Position numbers and translations under genes: made by a program. 64,000 bases of DNA from Mariannaea sp. PMI_226 (lineage: Eukaryota > Ascomycota > Sordariomycetes > Hypocreales > Nectriaceae), in assembly GCA_024336345.1 (NCBI GenBank), contig JANFOG010000016.1:834779-898778 (forward strand), written 5' to 3'. Shown here one piece after another: positions 48,847 to 59,890 of this stretch. Numbering within the stretch: position 1 is the first letter of the stretch; the number at the start of each line of letters is the position of its first letter. Below the pieces are notes generated by a model. That model was not told the DNA's origin and did no database searches. It worked only from the letters and a program-made list of their open reading frames with translations.

Positions 48847-50690
48847 ATGTGAGTGCATAGCGAGTGCGCCAACAGAGCGAGTGCGCCACTTTGCCCCGAA
48901 ATACGAACATGCTCCTTATACCGCGAAATATCTCCACCAAAAATTATGGATTCTATCTCAAATGAAAGTCAATTACTCTTAGCTATTGAAGCTCTTAAGC
49001 AAAGGCCAAAACTAAGCATCCGGGCTGCTGCAAGGATCTATAACGTCTCTCGAGATACACTACAAAGAAGACGTAACTATATCGAATCAAGGCGCAATAC
49101 TACATCTAACTGTCGAAAACTTACAGATCTAGAAGAATCAACATTGTTCGATACATCCTCGACTTAGATTCGCGATCTTTCCCTCCTCGGCTTAGTGGTG
49201 TGGAAGATATGGCAAATCGACTGCTCGCCGATCGCGACGCGCCTCCCGTGGGATCACGATGGACTTCAAACTTCGTTAAGTGCCAACCACAGCTTTCTAC
49301 GCGTTTTACGCGTCGATATGACTATCAGAGAGCCTTATGCGAAGATCCAAAGATAATTGAGCCTTGGTTTGAGCTTGTACGCAACACAGTCGCGAAATAC
49401 GGCATACATGAAGATGGTTTCCACAACTTTGACGAGACTGGCTTTATGATGGGCGTAATCTCAACCACAATGGTAGTTATAAGCTCAGAAAGACGTGGCA
49501 AGCCAAGTTTAGCTCAACCAGGTGACAGAAAATGGGTTTCAGTACTCCAGTCTATTAACTCTCGCGGTCAGGCTATCCCGCCGTTTGTCATAGTTGTGGG
49601 GCAATATCACCTTAGAAACTGGTATGAAGATAGCGCGCTACCAAAGGATTAGGTTATCTCTATAACTCACAACGGCTGGACTACAAATGAAAAAGCCGTA
49701 GATTGGATCCGGCACTTTAAAAAGCATATTAAACCCCAAACTCGCGGTGCATATCGTCTTCTTATTCTACATGGACATAAAAGTCACCAATCAACTGAAT
49801 TCAAGGTATTCTGCAAAGAACATAAGATTATCACGCTTTGCATGCTATCTCATTCATCCCACATTCTTCAGCCATTAGATGTTGGCTGTTTTGGGCCACT
49901 AAAGAAGGCGTATAGCAAAGAAATTGAAGGACTTATGAGGGCGCACGTCACACATATCACACAGGCCGACTTCTTTCCCGCGTTTTGCACCGCCTTTAAA
50001 GCCGCAATGACCAAAGAAAATATCCAAGGAGCTGTTAGAGGCGCAGGGCTCGTTTCATTTGATCCAAAAAGTGTCTTATCGCGTCTGGATGTAAGGCTAC
50101 GGACTCTAACACCAGTTAATGAGGCACCTGAGCTACCAAACCTGTGGGTTCTAAAGACCCCAAACAATCCAACTAAGGTAACTTCGCAGACTGACTATAT
50201 TAAAAGACGAATCAGGCGCCATCAGGGAAGCTCGCTGACGTCAATTTTGATCGCTGTAGACCAGATTACGAAAGGAACATGCAGCACTATGCACAAAATG
50301 GCCCTCTTAACAGCTGAGAACTAGCAACTTCGAGAGGCAAATGCACTATTAAGTAAGCGGCGTAGAGCCAAAAGAACACAATTATGTCAAGGAGGTAGCA
50401 TGACTATTGCTGAGGGACAAGCTCTTTAGGATCAGAATGATGTGGAAGAGCAGATACAACAAGAAGATCGCAAAACGAGAGGTCAGAAGCCTCAGAATGA
50501 GACGAAGGGACGGCGATGTGGTGTATGCGGCAAGACTGGTCATAATGCTCGAACTTGTTAGATCGATGTGGAAACATCTAATGAAGAGGATAGCAGTGAA
50601 GATTAATTGATTTCTTATGTTGTGGTTGTTTTCTAGTTCAATTCTTGTGGAAAGGTGGTTTGAGGTGGCCAGCTCACTATGCACCTACGT
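48847..50690 (+). mobile_element. Fot1/pogo-like DNA transposon, well preserved
   Basis: 1,844 bp flanked by TA (48845-48846 and 50691-50692). The left terminal repeat starts ATGTGAGTGCATAGCGAG and holds two GCGAGTGCGCCA units separated by 5 bp. The right terminal repeat (reversed, ACGTAGGTGCATAGTGAGC) holds only one such unit. It is the same family as the relic at 1-835/28327-29157, whose right end still has both units. Almost no RIP compared with the AT-rich block. Confidence 0.9.
48946..50606 (+). pseudogene. pogo/Fot1-type transposase, frameshifted with four stops
   Basis: Starts at ATG 48946 with a psq-type helix-turn-helix (SIRAAARIYNVSRDTLQRRR). A single-base loss near 49143, judged from the relic, shifts frame. 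The second frame then runs with stops at 49650, 50322, 50427 and 50559. The first catalytic Asp is in HNFDETGFMMG. The second site reads LLILHGHKSH (49761-49790), so the expected Asp is His. The third Asp is in ILQPLDVGCFGPLKKAY (49866-49916). The C-terminus has a CCHC knuckle, RCGVCGKTGHNARTC (50514-50558). Such transposases cut and paste the element at TA sites. This copy has no intact frame and lacks one catalytic residue. Confidence 0.88.
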
Positions 50691-50960
50691 TATATAATAT
50701 TACTTATTAACTAAGTATAATGATAGTTCTTTTACTATATAGAATAGAAGACCCAGGAGTCCTGACTTTACTTGGTTGACAAGTATCGAGCGATCACAAC
50801 CAACCAAGTCAAGTTATTTGGTTGTTGTGCACACCGGGTTCAATCTTCGGGCACGAGGTACAGGTCGGTGTGGTGGCCGTAGTGCGGGGGAATAGTCGGG
50901 GAATTGGAAATTGAGCTAGGTGGGCAGCTATTACTGACCTGGACATAGTCATATGTACAG
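50691..50960. other. intergenic sequence upstream of the ABC transporter
   Basis: No gene recognised. A 9-bp inverted repeat (ACTTGGTTG near 50771, CAACCAAGT near 50800) could form a hairpin. Confidence 0.35.
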
Positions 50961-51095
50961 TGTGTCGCTGTGCAGTGTCTCGCTGTGCAGTGTCTCGCTG
51001 TGCAGTATCTCGCTGTGACGTGTCTCGCTGTGACGTGTCTCGCTGTACTGTGTCTCGCTGTGCCGTGTCTCGCTGTGTCATGTCTCGCTTTGCCC
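50961..51095. repeat. 15-bp minisatellite, nine units
   Basis: Nine head-to-tail units of the form TGTCTCGCTGTGnnn. The first 12 bases are nearly constant and the last three variable (CAG, CAG, CAG, ACG, ACG, CTG, CCG, TCA, CCC). Located about 250 bp before the transporter start codon. Because the unit is a multiple of three, the reverse strand stays open and gives artefactual RDTAQ-type repeats. Confidence 0.92.
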
Positions 51096-51346
51096 TGTTG
51101 CTTTGATTCGTGTACTCCACTGTAGAAATTTGTTTTTTTCTTTTTTTTCTCAGTTGTTGTAAAACAATGAATATTCCTTACTAGATTATCAGCGTCTAAA
51201 GATACCTGACTGGGTACAAAACTTTCGCTCGTGACCCTGTACCTCTGGATGCCCAATGCCCTTGGAGCTGTCGAAACTCACCAAGAACATACCACAACGA
51301 GAAATCCCACGCCGACGTCGAGGCTCACGAGAACGAGCTAGAGCCT
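51096..51346 (+). promoter_or_regulatory. 5' region of the ABC transporter
   Basis: Contains a T-rich/pyrimidine tract (51130-51152). The transporter reading frame stays open upstream of 51347 back to beyond 51245, reading DVEAHENELEP just before the chosen Met, so an additional 5' exon is possible. A separate ATG at 51249 starts a short protein-like frame (MPNALGAVETHQEH) that is one base out of phase with it. Confidence 0.45.
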
Positions 51347-54300
51347 ATGAGCGCCAACGCCACAGGCGCCAGCGTTGGGACTACTGCCACTGCCGCTGCG
51401 GCCCAGGCAAAGCCATGGAAACAAAAGCTCAACCCGTTGCGCTGGGGACGAATTCCGCCTATTCCAGAGGAGCGCATCCAATCTCGCGAGTATGGCGCCA
51501 GCATTTTCAGCAAGCTGTTTTTCAACTGGGTGACACCCCTCATGACGGTAGGTGGTTGTCTGAAGATGTTCGTTGCGCCACAACTGCAAACGCTAACTAG
51601 CGGCTTCATAGGCCAGTTACAAGAGACAACTGCACGAGCGCGACCTTGGGTCGGTAAACCCGGATAGAGGTGCAGAAGTCCTCACCAAGAAAGTCAGGGC
51701 GGCGTTCAAGCGCAGAATCGAAAAAGGTTCCAAACGCCCGCTTCTTATGGCCCTGTACGACAGCTTCTTCTTTGACTTTTGGCTCGGCGGCTTCTGTGCT
51801 TTCATTTCCAACATGCTTCAAGTCCTTGCACCTTTTACGCTACGATACCTGATCAGGTTCGCCAGCGAAGCCTACTATGCTCATGTTCAGCACCAAGCGC
51901 CCCCCCATATTCGAGATGGTATCGGCCTGGCCATTGGAATCACGGCTATGAAGGTCATTGGCAGTCTCTGCATCAGTCACTTTGTCTATCGCGGAATGAT
52001 GCTCGGTGGCCAGAGCCGTGGTGTTTTGATTGGCATGATCTATGAAAAGTCCATGATTATCTCTGGCCGCGCCAAAGCTGGCACGTCCAAGGATCCTCTC
52101 ACTCCTGGGGAAGGCGGCTCACAAGAAAAGCCGGCTGCTAACAAGAGCGATGCCAAAAAGTCGAAAAAGGACAAGAAAGGTGAAAAGAGCGGAGAGCTTG
52201 ATGAAACTGGCTGGGCCAATGGTCGCATTGTCAACCTGATGAGTGTTGATACTTACCGTATAGACACGGCCTGCGCGCTTCTGCATTTTGTTTGGACAGC
52301 CCCTGTGACCTGCGTTGTCACCCTAGTACTGCTCTTGGTCAACCTGACCTACAGCGCACTGGCTGGTTTTGGACTGCTCGTCATTGGTATCCCGCTCCTC
52401 ACCAAGACTATTCAGAGTCTGTTCCACCGACGTAAGGCAATCAACGAAATTACCGATAAGCGTGTCTCTCTCACCCAGGAGATTCTTCAATCCGTCCGTT
52501 TTGTCAAGTACTTTGGCTGGGAGACGGCGTTCTTAGAACGCCTCGCAGAAATCCGCTCCCGGGAAATTTATTCCATTCAGCTCCTCCTCGCCACACGCAA
52601 CGCTCTCAACTCGGTCAGCATGACGCTGCCCATTTTCGCGTCTATGTTATCGTTCATTACCTACCGCCTCAGCAACCACGGCCTTGCTCCGGCTGAGGTC
52701 TTTTCTTCGCTCGCTCTGTTCAACAGTTTGAGAATCCCGCTAAACCTTCTTCCTCTTGTACTCGGTCGAGTTGTTGATGCTATGTCATCCGTTGATCGTC
52801 TCGAACGTTTCCTTTTGGAAGAGGAGCAGGAAGAGGATATCGTCCTCAAGCCAGAGGGCGAGAATGCTATTGAAATGAATAACGCCTCGTTCACCTGGGA
52901 GCGTACCAAGGTCAAGGACGAGGAGACAAATAATCCAAAGGCGAAGAAAGTCGCCGCTAAGGAAGCCAAGGCGCAGCTTCAAAAGAGTCAAGCCACCGAC
53001 GACGATTCATTGAAGGGAGATGCCCCCGCCGAAGAATGTGCACCATTCAAGCTCCAGGATCTCAACTTTACTGCCGGACGTAAGGAGCTGCTCGCCGTCA
53101 TTGGTACGGTGGGATGCGGCAAGAGCTCCCTTCTCTCCTCCCTGGCTGGTGATATGCGAAAGACAGCTGGTGAGGTTGTCTACGGCGCTTCGCGAGCTTT
53201 CTGCCCTCAGCACGCCTGGATCCAAAACACATCGCTACAGAACAACATTATTTTTGGCAAGCCAATGAATAAGCCCTGGTATAAGGACGTTATTCATGCA
53301 TGTGCTCTTCAGGCGGATCTCGACATGCTGCCCGACGGCGACCAGACTGAGATTGGTGAGCGTGGTATTACCATTTCTGGTGGTCAGAAGCAGCGTCTTA
53401 ATATTGCGCGTGCCATTTACTTTGACGCCGATGTCGTGCTAATGGATGATCCCCTCAGCGCCGTCGACGCCCATGTCGGCCGCCACATCTTTGACAAGGC
53501 CATTCTTGGCCTCCTCAAGGACAAGTGCCGCATCCTCGCCACTCACCAACTGTGGGTATTGAGCCGTTGCGATCGCATCATTTGGATGGATGGTGGGAAG
53601 ATCCGCGCTATGGACACGTTTTCCAACCTTATGCGTGATGAGCAGGGTTTCCGTGCTCTCATGGAAAGCAACGCTGTGGATCAGAAGGAGCAAGAGGAGA
53701 AGAGCGACACTGAGGAGGAAGAGGACGAGGTCGAGGAGAAGAACATAATGAAACGTGTGGAAACTTCTACTGAGGATCGCGCTAAGAGCAAGAAAAACAA
53801 TAAGCAGGCGATGCTCATGCAGCAAGAAGAGCGTGCAGAAAAGTCTATTCCCTGGTTTGTCTATGCGGCCTATATACGCTCATCTGGAAGCTTGCTCAAC
53901 CTACCTCTGCTTTTTGTCGTTCTCGTTCTATCCCAGGGCGCCAACATTGTAACAAGCCTTTGGCTTTCGTGGTGGACTTCAGACAAGTGGGGTTACTCGG
54001 ACGGACAGTACATTGGCGTTTACACTGCTCTTGGTGCCCTCCAGGCTCTCCTCATGCTTGCCTTTTCGGTTCTGTTGACAGTACTCGGCACGAACGCCAG
54101 TAAAGGCATGCTGCGAGATGCCGCCACCCGCGTGCTTCGTGCGCCCATGTCCTTTTTCGATACGACGTCCATTGGCCGCATCACGAACCGCTTTTCGCGC
54201 GATGTCGATGTCATAGACAACAACTTGACCGACGCCATTCGCATGTTCTTCTTCACTCTCGCCAACGTCACCGCAGTCTTCATTCTCACCATTGTATGCT

Positions 54301-55664
54301 TTTACTACTCTGCTATTGCGCTGGTGCCACTGTATATTCTCTACATAACTGCTGGTATATATTACCGAGTATCTGCACGCGAGGTCAAGCGATACGAGTC
54401 TGTCCTTCGCTCAAGTATGTTTGCCCGATTCAGCGAAGGCCTCAGTGGTGTGTCTTGTATCCGTGCCTATGGCCTCCGTGATAGTTTCATAAATGATTTA
54501 CGCAAGTCAATTGATGAGATGAACGGCGCCTACTACCTCACGTTTGCCAACCAGCGTTGGCTCTCTACCCGACTCGATATGATTGGCAACCTGCTCATTT
54601 TTATCGTCGCTATTCTCGTTGTCACCTCGCGATTCAGCGTCAGCCCTGCCACTGGTGGTCTGGTTCTTAGTTATATGCTATCTATTGTGCAGATGTTGCA
54701 GTTCTCTATCCGCCAGCTTGCCGAAGTAGAAAACGGCATGAACGCTGTCGAGCGTCTCCATTACTACGGCCATGAGCTAGAGGAGGAAGCACCCCTTCAC
54801 ACTGTTGAAGTGCGCCCTAGCTGGCCCGAAAGGGGTGAAATCAAGTTTGAGAATGTCGAGATGCGCTACCGTCCCAGTCTGCCCCTCGTTCTCAAGGGTC
54901 TTTCTATCCACGTCAAAGGTGGTGAGCGTATTGGTATCGTCGGCCGAACTGGTGCGGGTAAGTCGTCTCTTATACATACGCTTTTCCGCCTAGTTGAGAT
55001 TTCTGGTGGCAGCATCTCGATAGACGGCTTGAATATTTCTACTATTGGTCTCGGTGATTTGCGTGCACGATTGGCCATTATTCCCCAAGACCCGACGCTC
55101 TTCCAGGGCACTGTTCGCACTAACTTGGATCCCTTCCAGGAGCATGATGATCTCGCTCTGTGGTCTGCTCTCCGTCAAGCCGGTCTCGTCAGTGCTGATG
55201 CATCCATTGTCGACCGCTCCGACCCCTCGCGTATCCACTTAGACAGCATTGTGGAAGACGAAGGTCTTAACTTTTCGCTTGGGCAGCGCCAGCTCATGGC
55301 CCTCGCTCGCGCGCTCGTCCGCGGCTCCCAGATTATCGTCTGCGACGAGGCCACGTCGAGCGTCGACATGGAGACAGATGACAAGATCCAGCGCACAATG
55401 GCCTCGGGCTTCCGCGGGAAGACGCTGCTGTGCATCGCGCATCGTCTACGCACCATTATCGGCTACGACCGCATCTGCGTCATGGACGCCGGTCAGATTG
55501 CCCAGTTGGACACCCCGGCGAACTTGTTCCGCGATGAGGACGGCATCTTCCGCGGCATGTGCGAGCGCAATGGCATCTCGTTGGCCGATATTGAACGTCG
55601 TGAACTTCTTCCTCGGACAAACAGTCTTACTACGGTTCCGACGGAAGAGCGAAGTTTTCAATGA
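51347..55664 (+). CDS. YOR1-like ABCC-family multidrug transporter
   Basis: Exon 1 is 51347-51547, exon 2 is 51612-55664; the 64-bp intron (51548-51611) has GTAGGT, a CTAAC branch word and CATAG. Splicing joins WVTPLMT to ASYKRQLHERDLGSVNPDR, restoring the family sequence and a 1417-residue protein. The layout is TMD1-NBD1-TMD2-NBD2 without TMD0. NBD1 has Walker A GTVGCGKSS (about 565), signature ISGGQKQ (about 654) and Walker B VVLMDD (about 675). NBD2 has Walker A GRTGAGKSS (about 1178), signature FSLGQRQ and Walker B IIVCDEA (about 1309). A charged linker (Lys-rich at about 235-265, Glu-rich after NBD1) is typical of yeast YOR1 relatives. NBD1 lacks the catalytic Glu after Walker B (DD instead of DE), as usual for ABCC. 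It probably exports organic anions or drugs at the plasma membrane. Confidence 0.93.
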
Positions 55665-56099
55665 CGTCGCACGTACGTTTGCTCCACTGGTCTAGTATTA
55701 TGGTACAGCTAATCAATATGGGTTTGTTAACCCACGGGAGACAAAAGGCCAGAGCTGTATTCATAAACACCTAGGTTGCCGTGAGGAGGATGAGGAGTGA
55801 AACCGGCGCATTGGTGTAGCCGAACTTGGGGTGCCGGCCGAAGATGGGGTGGCCGACGTTATAGAATGGTTATCAACTGGAACTGTCCAGACGGTTCCGT
55901 TCGAATATTTAGAAAGCCTCCACGAAGACTTTTCTACAATCGTCCATCAGCAATAAATGGCGCAACTGCCTGAGGCAGCTTACCTAGTCCACGGCAGTTC
56001 TACAAGATGCGCAGACAAGGCTTGCACGCTGCGTTGCGGGTGGCACAGTATTCGAGCTTGCGTCTGTTCACTTGAGCATAAAAAAATTGGGAATTGATA
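55665..56099. other. intergenic sequence downstream of the ABC transporter
   Basis: Transporter 3' region and unassigned normal-GC sequence. No gene, RNA or repeat recognised. Confidence 0.4.
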
Positions 56100-56856
56100 G
56101 AGCGGCATGACGGTTTTGATACAGAGGCATGACCTTACAGCGGCATGACTTTATATAACATTCAATTGATCAGTTCTTCGCAAACCCATAAATACTTCCT
56201 AACGAACCCAGTGTGACCAGCTCTCTTAACATAACCTTATTCTTACCTCAAGCTCTCCCAGTGCTCAAGAACTTAGTATAATAGGATATCTCAAGAGGTC
56301 TCGTTTTAAATGGAAAATTCTTGCTCTATTTATTACTCAAGAAACACATCTAATGCTCTACTCTCTGACTACTATAGAAGGAAGTATATTTTCATTACTG
56401 TCAACTAGCTCCCATTGACTCCTCATCCTCCAGATACTAGGTTGTATCCTCCGACCGCTAGCACGGACTCCTGCTGTCTGCAGAGTTCGGTCAATTTACG
56501 AATAAAGGAGGGCTAAAACTGGCTTGTCGGCTTGTTCGCTATCGTTTTTCACAATATATTTAATTGCTAGGGCTTAAGCTTCGCAGCCTATAAAGGCCTA
56601 TATGTCATTTTACTATAGGGGAAGACATTATGGAAGTAATAAGAGATATAAGGTCAAGGCCTGGGAACGCGCCTAAAGTTATTATGGCTAGTTTAAAGCT
56701 AAGGTCGAAAAAATGTGGAGAGCTAAAGCTATAATACTTTTAGTATAGGGGGCAAAATCTATAATCTACTAATAATTAAAAAATTTAGCGAATCAAAGCC
56801 CGTGAAAGTCATACCGCTGTAAGGTCATGTCTCTATATCAAAACCGTCATGCCGCT
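56100..56856 (-). mobile_element. short non-autonomous Mutator-like derivative with long inverted repeats
   Basis: About 757 bp. The left end (56101-56153) and the inverted right end (56804-56856) match over about 53 bp: AGCGGCATGACGGTTTTGAT, then an AGAGGCATGAC unit and an AGCGGCATGAC unit. The interior (about 56370-56470) is homologous to the 3' coding end of the Mutator-like element at 58080-58180, so this is an internally deleted copy. I found no clear 8-11 bp target duplication, so one end may be imprecise. Confidence 0.7.
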
Positions 56857-57797
56857 ACCTTGGATGGACTGAAGAAATGGTGGGGCTTATCAATATGAAC
56901 CTTGTCTTTGTCCATCCATCCCATCGCGGATAATTTGATGTCGGAGCTGTTCAATGTCAGAGGGCCATGCTTTATTAGACGCTGAAATGTGGTTTTGTAC
57001 TAAAAATAAAACATTTTAGAAGTTGTGTACACCGCTATATAGCAGATATTTGTACTCGACTAGCTTCTAAATTACTGTTTTTAATACAGTAGAATGACGC
57101 TACCAACTCAGGCCGTGATATCGTACAGACGTCATCATAGAGTGTTTGACCGTGGACTGGGATGCCGCAGGTAGTAAAGAAAAAGGTGAGGACAGCAATG
57201 GTGATAATCGACGCGCGGACATTTCGAAGTGCAGCGTGAAAGACCTGATTGGGACCAGAATGTAAAGAACCCCGCAGTTGCAGCCCCAAGATGTTCGCAG
57301 ACAGATGTATGCTAATTGCATTTTTCCTTTAGAAGGCCAAGGATCAGGAACGGTCTCGATGACAACTCCCGTCTGGACCACGCTCGCAATAGCACTAGGA
57401 TGGCAATATGTAAGCCATTTCGGATTCTACTATTGGTTAGACTCGACTTGAGGTGAACACACTCCTCGATGTGTGTCGAATACTCCAGCGATCATCAGTC
57501 GCAAGTCCAAAGGTTTTATTCAAAAACCTATAGCACTCATCCGTTTTCACAGCTAATGGCACTGCTCTCGGGCCGTAAGGGGGCTTTCAGGATCCCGCTT
57601 GAGTCCAATCAGGCGCTGTCCGCAAAGCACTTTGGACATTGGGGAAAGCAGCCCACGGGACTCATTCCACCTCGTCTCGACTTCCTAGGAAGTCACTTGT
57701 GCGAGTAAGATAGTAGGGACAACTGTTAGTAACAGGCGGGAGTGGACGGCTTCACTGCATCATCAGTATGCAACATAGTAGAACATAATTTTTTTTG
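56857..57797. other. intergenic region, no supported gene
   Basis: About 0.9 kb. Short overlapping frames on the minus strand (57035-57381) include a hydrophobic stretch (ITIAVLTFFFTTCGIPVHG) but need two frames. They have no family resemblance I can name. They could be a decayed gene fragment. The plus-strand frame at 57469-57708 has no coding features. Confidence 0.35.
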
Positions 57798-59480
57798 GCA
57801 CTTGATAGGGGGGCATGGCGAATTGATACGCGGGCATGACCCTTAGGGGGGCATGACTTTTTGTAACACCTGATTGGGCTAAATTTCGTAGGCCCATAAA
57901 TACCTTTGAGCAATGGCGGTGAAGCTGGCTTTCTTAATAAGCCCAGATCTCAGGGCAGAAGCAACCGGGTCAAGCCGGCCCTCTAGAACAGATAGTAATC
58001 GGCCGTCAAACCAAGTATTATTTTCGATATAAAACAAGGCCAATTCAATTAAGAGTAGCTATCTATATCTCCTCTTATTACTATGGAAGGAAGAATCTCC
58101 TCGTCGCTATTGAGCAGCTCCTATTGACTCCTTCGTCTCCGAATGCTGGGCTGCGTCTTCTGTCCACTGGCATATTCTTCTGTATATCTCCCTGCTCTAA
58201 TAATAGCTGATTGGTTGTGTGTTTGGCGCTGATTTGAGGTATCGGCCTGGCTACTCGCCTGTTGGTTCGCCTCGAGTTTCTTTCTAGCTAAAGTCGATTT
58301 GTTTAGACGACCCGGTGGTTGACCTTGCCTACACCCTGATTGGCCCTGGTTGTTTGGTTGATTACCGATGGCTAGCCTTGCTGGAATAGCCTGTGTGGTG
58401 TTTTTGGGCCTGCTATGGAGAGTAGTGGCAATCTTGGGGTTAAGAATCTGTCGGTATGGATCTTAAGAAGATGGCTCTTGTAGTCGCTACCGTAGATGGA
58501 CCTCCCACTTAGTGAAGGGCGTGGCAGACCTTAATTTTGAATATCCCTTATGGCAATAAGGTATACCTAGCTCGACCGAGATCGAGCAGTTGGCATTATA
58601 GTCCCCAATGGGCTCTGGAAATGGATTCTTATTAGTTAGCATTGCTTTGTGAGCTAAGTGATATTACTTAGTGATTAGCTTAAGGCCCTTTGATGATGTT
58701 GCTATTTGGAGTTCGCCTAGATACTCCGAGCTAGACCCTATATACTTGCGGGCGGTAAGTACCTTGTCTACTATATAGGCATTATTGAAGTCTTACTTTT
58801 AGTTCTTCAATATGTTCTATATAGCTTCAATAAGCCAATATAAGTGGCTTATATTGTTTAGAAGGTAGCTTTTGATATTGTTATTATTTGCTTTTATGCT
58901 AGAGGTGATGTGGATGCTAAAGTTGTAATATCTATGGATAAAATGGTGTGTCCACTGGGCACTTATAGGCATATAGGTTTTATAGAGATATTGCAAGATA
59001 GCCTGCTAGTTATTAAATTCCCTAAAGAGGTGTTTCTATATCTTTTTATAAGCATCTTCGGTTTTGGTAAATAAGATGAGCTTTTATATTATAAAAACCC
59101 CTTAATAGCTATAAGGGATATCCTTAGGTACTAATATGTGGATTAATTGTTAGTCTTTGGGGCTAAGCTTAGCCTATGCCTATAGAGTAGACTCCTCCCC
59201 ATTGCTGCTATTAGGATTACTATTATTATTATAGTGCTTAATTTATTTTTACTTAATTTAAGTAGGATGATTGAATTAATATAGTAAATATAGAGCTATT
59301 ATTATATATTAGGGAATTAATTATTTAGAGCAGCCTTTATTTAAATATTAAAGTTAGTAATAATAATATCCAATTGGCAAATCTATCTCTCACGCCATTG
59401 GCGGACTTGTTTGTATGATCGGGCGAGCTTGAGGGTAAGCCTCCGATCTGTTTTAATCACTTCTTATATTAGCTTTAGGG
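57798..59480 (-). mobile_element. Mutator-like element remnant
   Basis: One terminal repeat is visible at about 57798-57870, with three spaced GGGGGGCATGRC-like units and the same CCCATAAATAC word as in the 56100 element. Minus-strand transposase coding runs upward from about 58080. The other end is not seen; the sequence changes character near 59400-59480. AT content rises between 58700 and 59370, again suggesting partial RIP. Confidence 0.68.
58080..59400 (-). pseudogene. Mutator-like transposase, C-terminal part with SWIM-like finger
   Basis: Minus strand, one main frame with a few stops. The segment NPFPEPIGDYNANCSISVEL followed by GIPYCHKGYSKL (58540-58640) fits the SWIM-type zinc finger that follows the catalytic domain in fungal MULE transposases (Cys ... 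Cys-x-His). Downstream are TPFTKWEVH, the AT-hook-like RPKNTTQA and GRLNKS stretches, and a basic SIRRRRSQ tail near 58130. Upstream (58700-59370) the DDE part is too decayed to place its residues. Stops in the checked part are TAG and TAA. Confidence 0.65.
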
Positions 59481-59890
59481 CAGATTGAAACTCGGCCCTA
59501 GCTGTGATGACTTGAACCTCTTTGCTTCAAAGAGGATACCCCTGTCCACAGTCAAGTGGCTTTTTAGGTGGCGGTCGCAGGGTAAAATTAAAGGTGGTCG
59601 CTTGAAAGAGGATTCGCATGAAAGAGTCGATGGTGATTGGTCAATTTACCAATGGGCGTTCAACGGTAATCTACTAACAAACAAAGGAAAAAGAAAAGAA
59701 AAAGGAAAAGGCAGTAAAGAATGAAGAATGACCCTAGTTAGTAGTAAATAGTCATAATTGACAATAAAATGATCATATAGATAGGGGTAACATTTTATTC
59801 TATAACATTCAGTTTCAACAATTCGGTCTGAAGAAGGTCTGATTGTAAGTACCCGCGATTACAGCATATGAACACACTTGGAGTTTGGGT
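59481..59890. other. spacer before the RecQ-like gene
   Basis: Contains a purine-rich run (59685-59720) and an open frame 59485-59724 without family features. A stop (TAA 59846-59848) closes the helicase frame upstream, so the first in-frame Met is 59891. Confidence 0.4.

Noticed and set aside
50809..51256. Minus-strand open frames with RDTAQ-type peptide repeats
   Set aside because: They are created by the 15-bp minisatellite, whose unit is a multiple of three. All three frames are open and no coding signals surround them.
57035..57381. Two overlapping minus-strand frames with a hydrophobic segment
   Set aside because: No start context, no family resemblance, and frames conflict. At most a decayed fragment.
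59485..59724. 79-codon plus-strand frame before the helicase
   Set aside because: Lys-rich end comes from a purine simple-sequence run; no domain and a different frame from the helicase.
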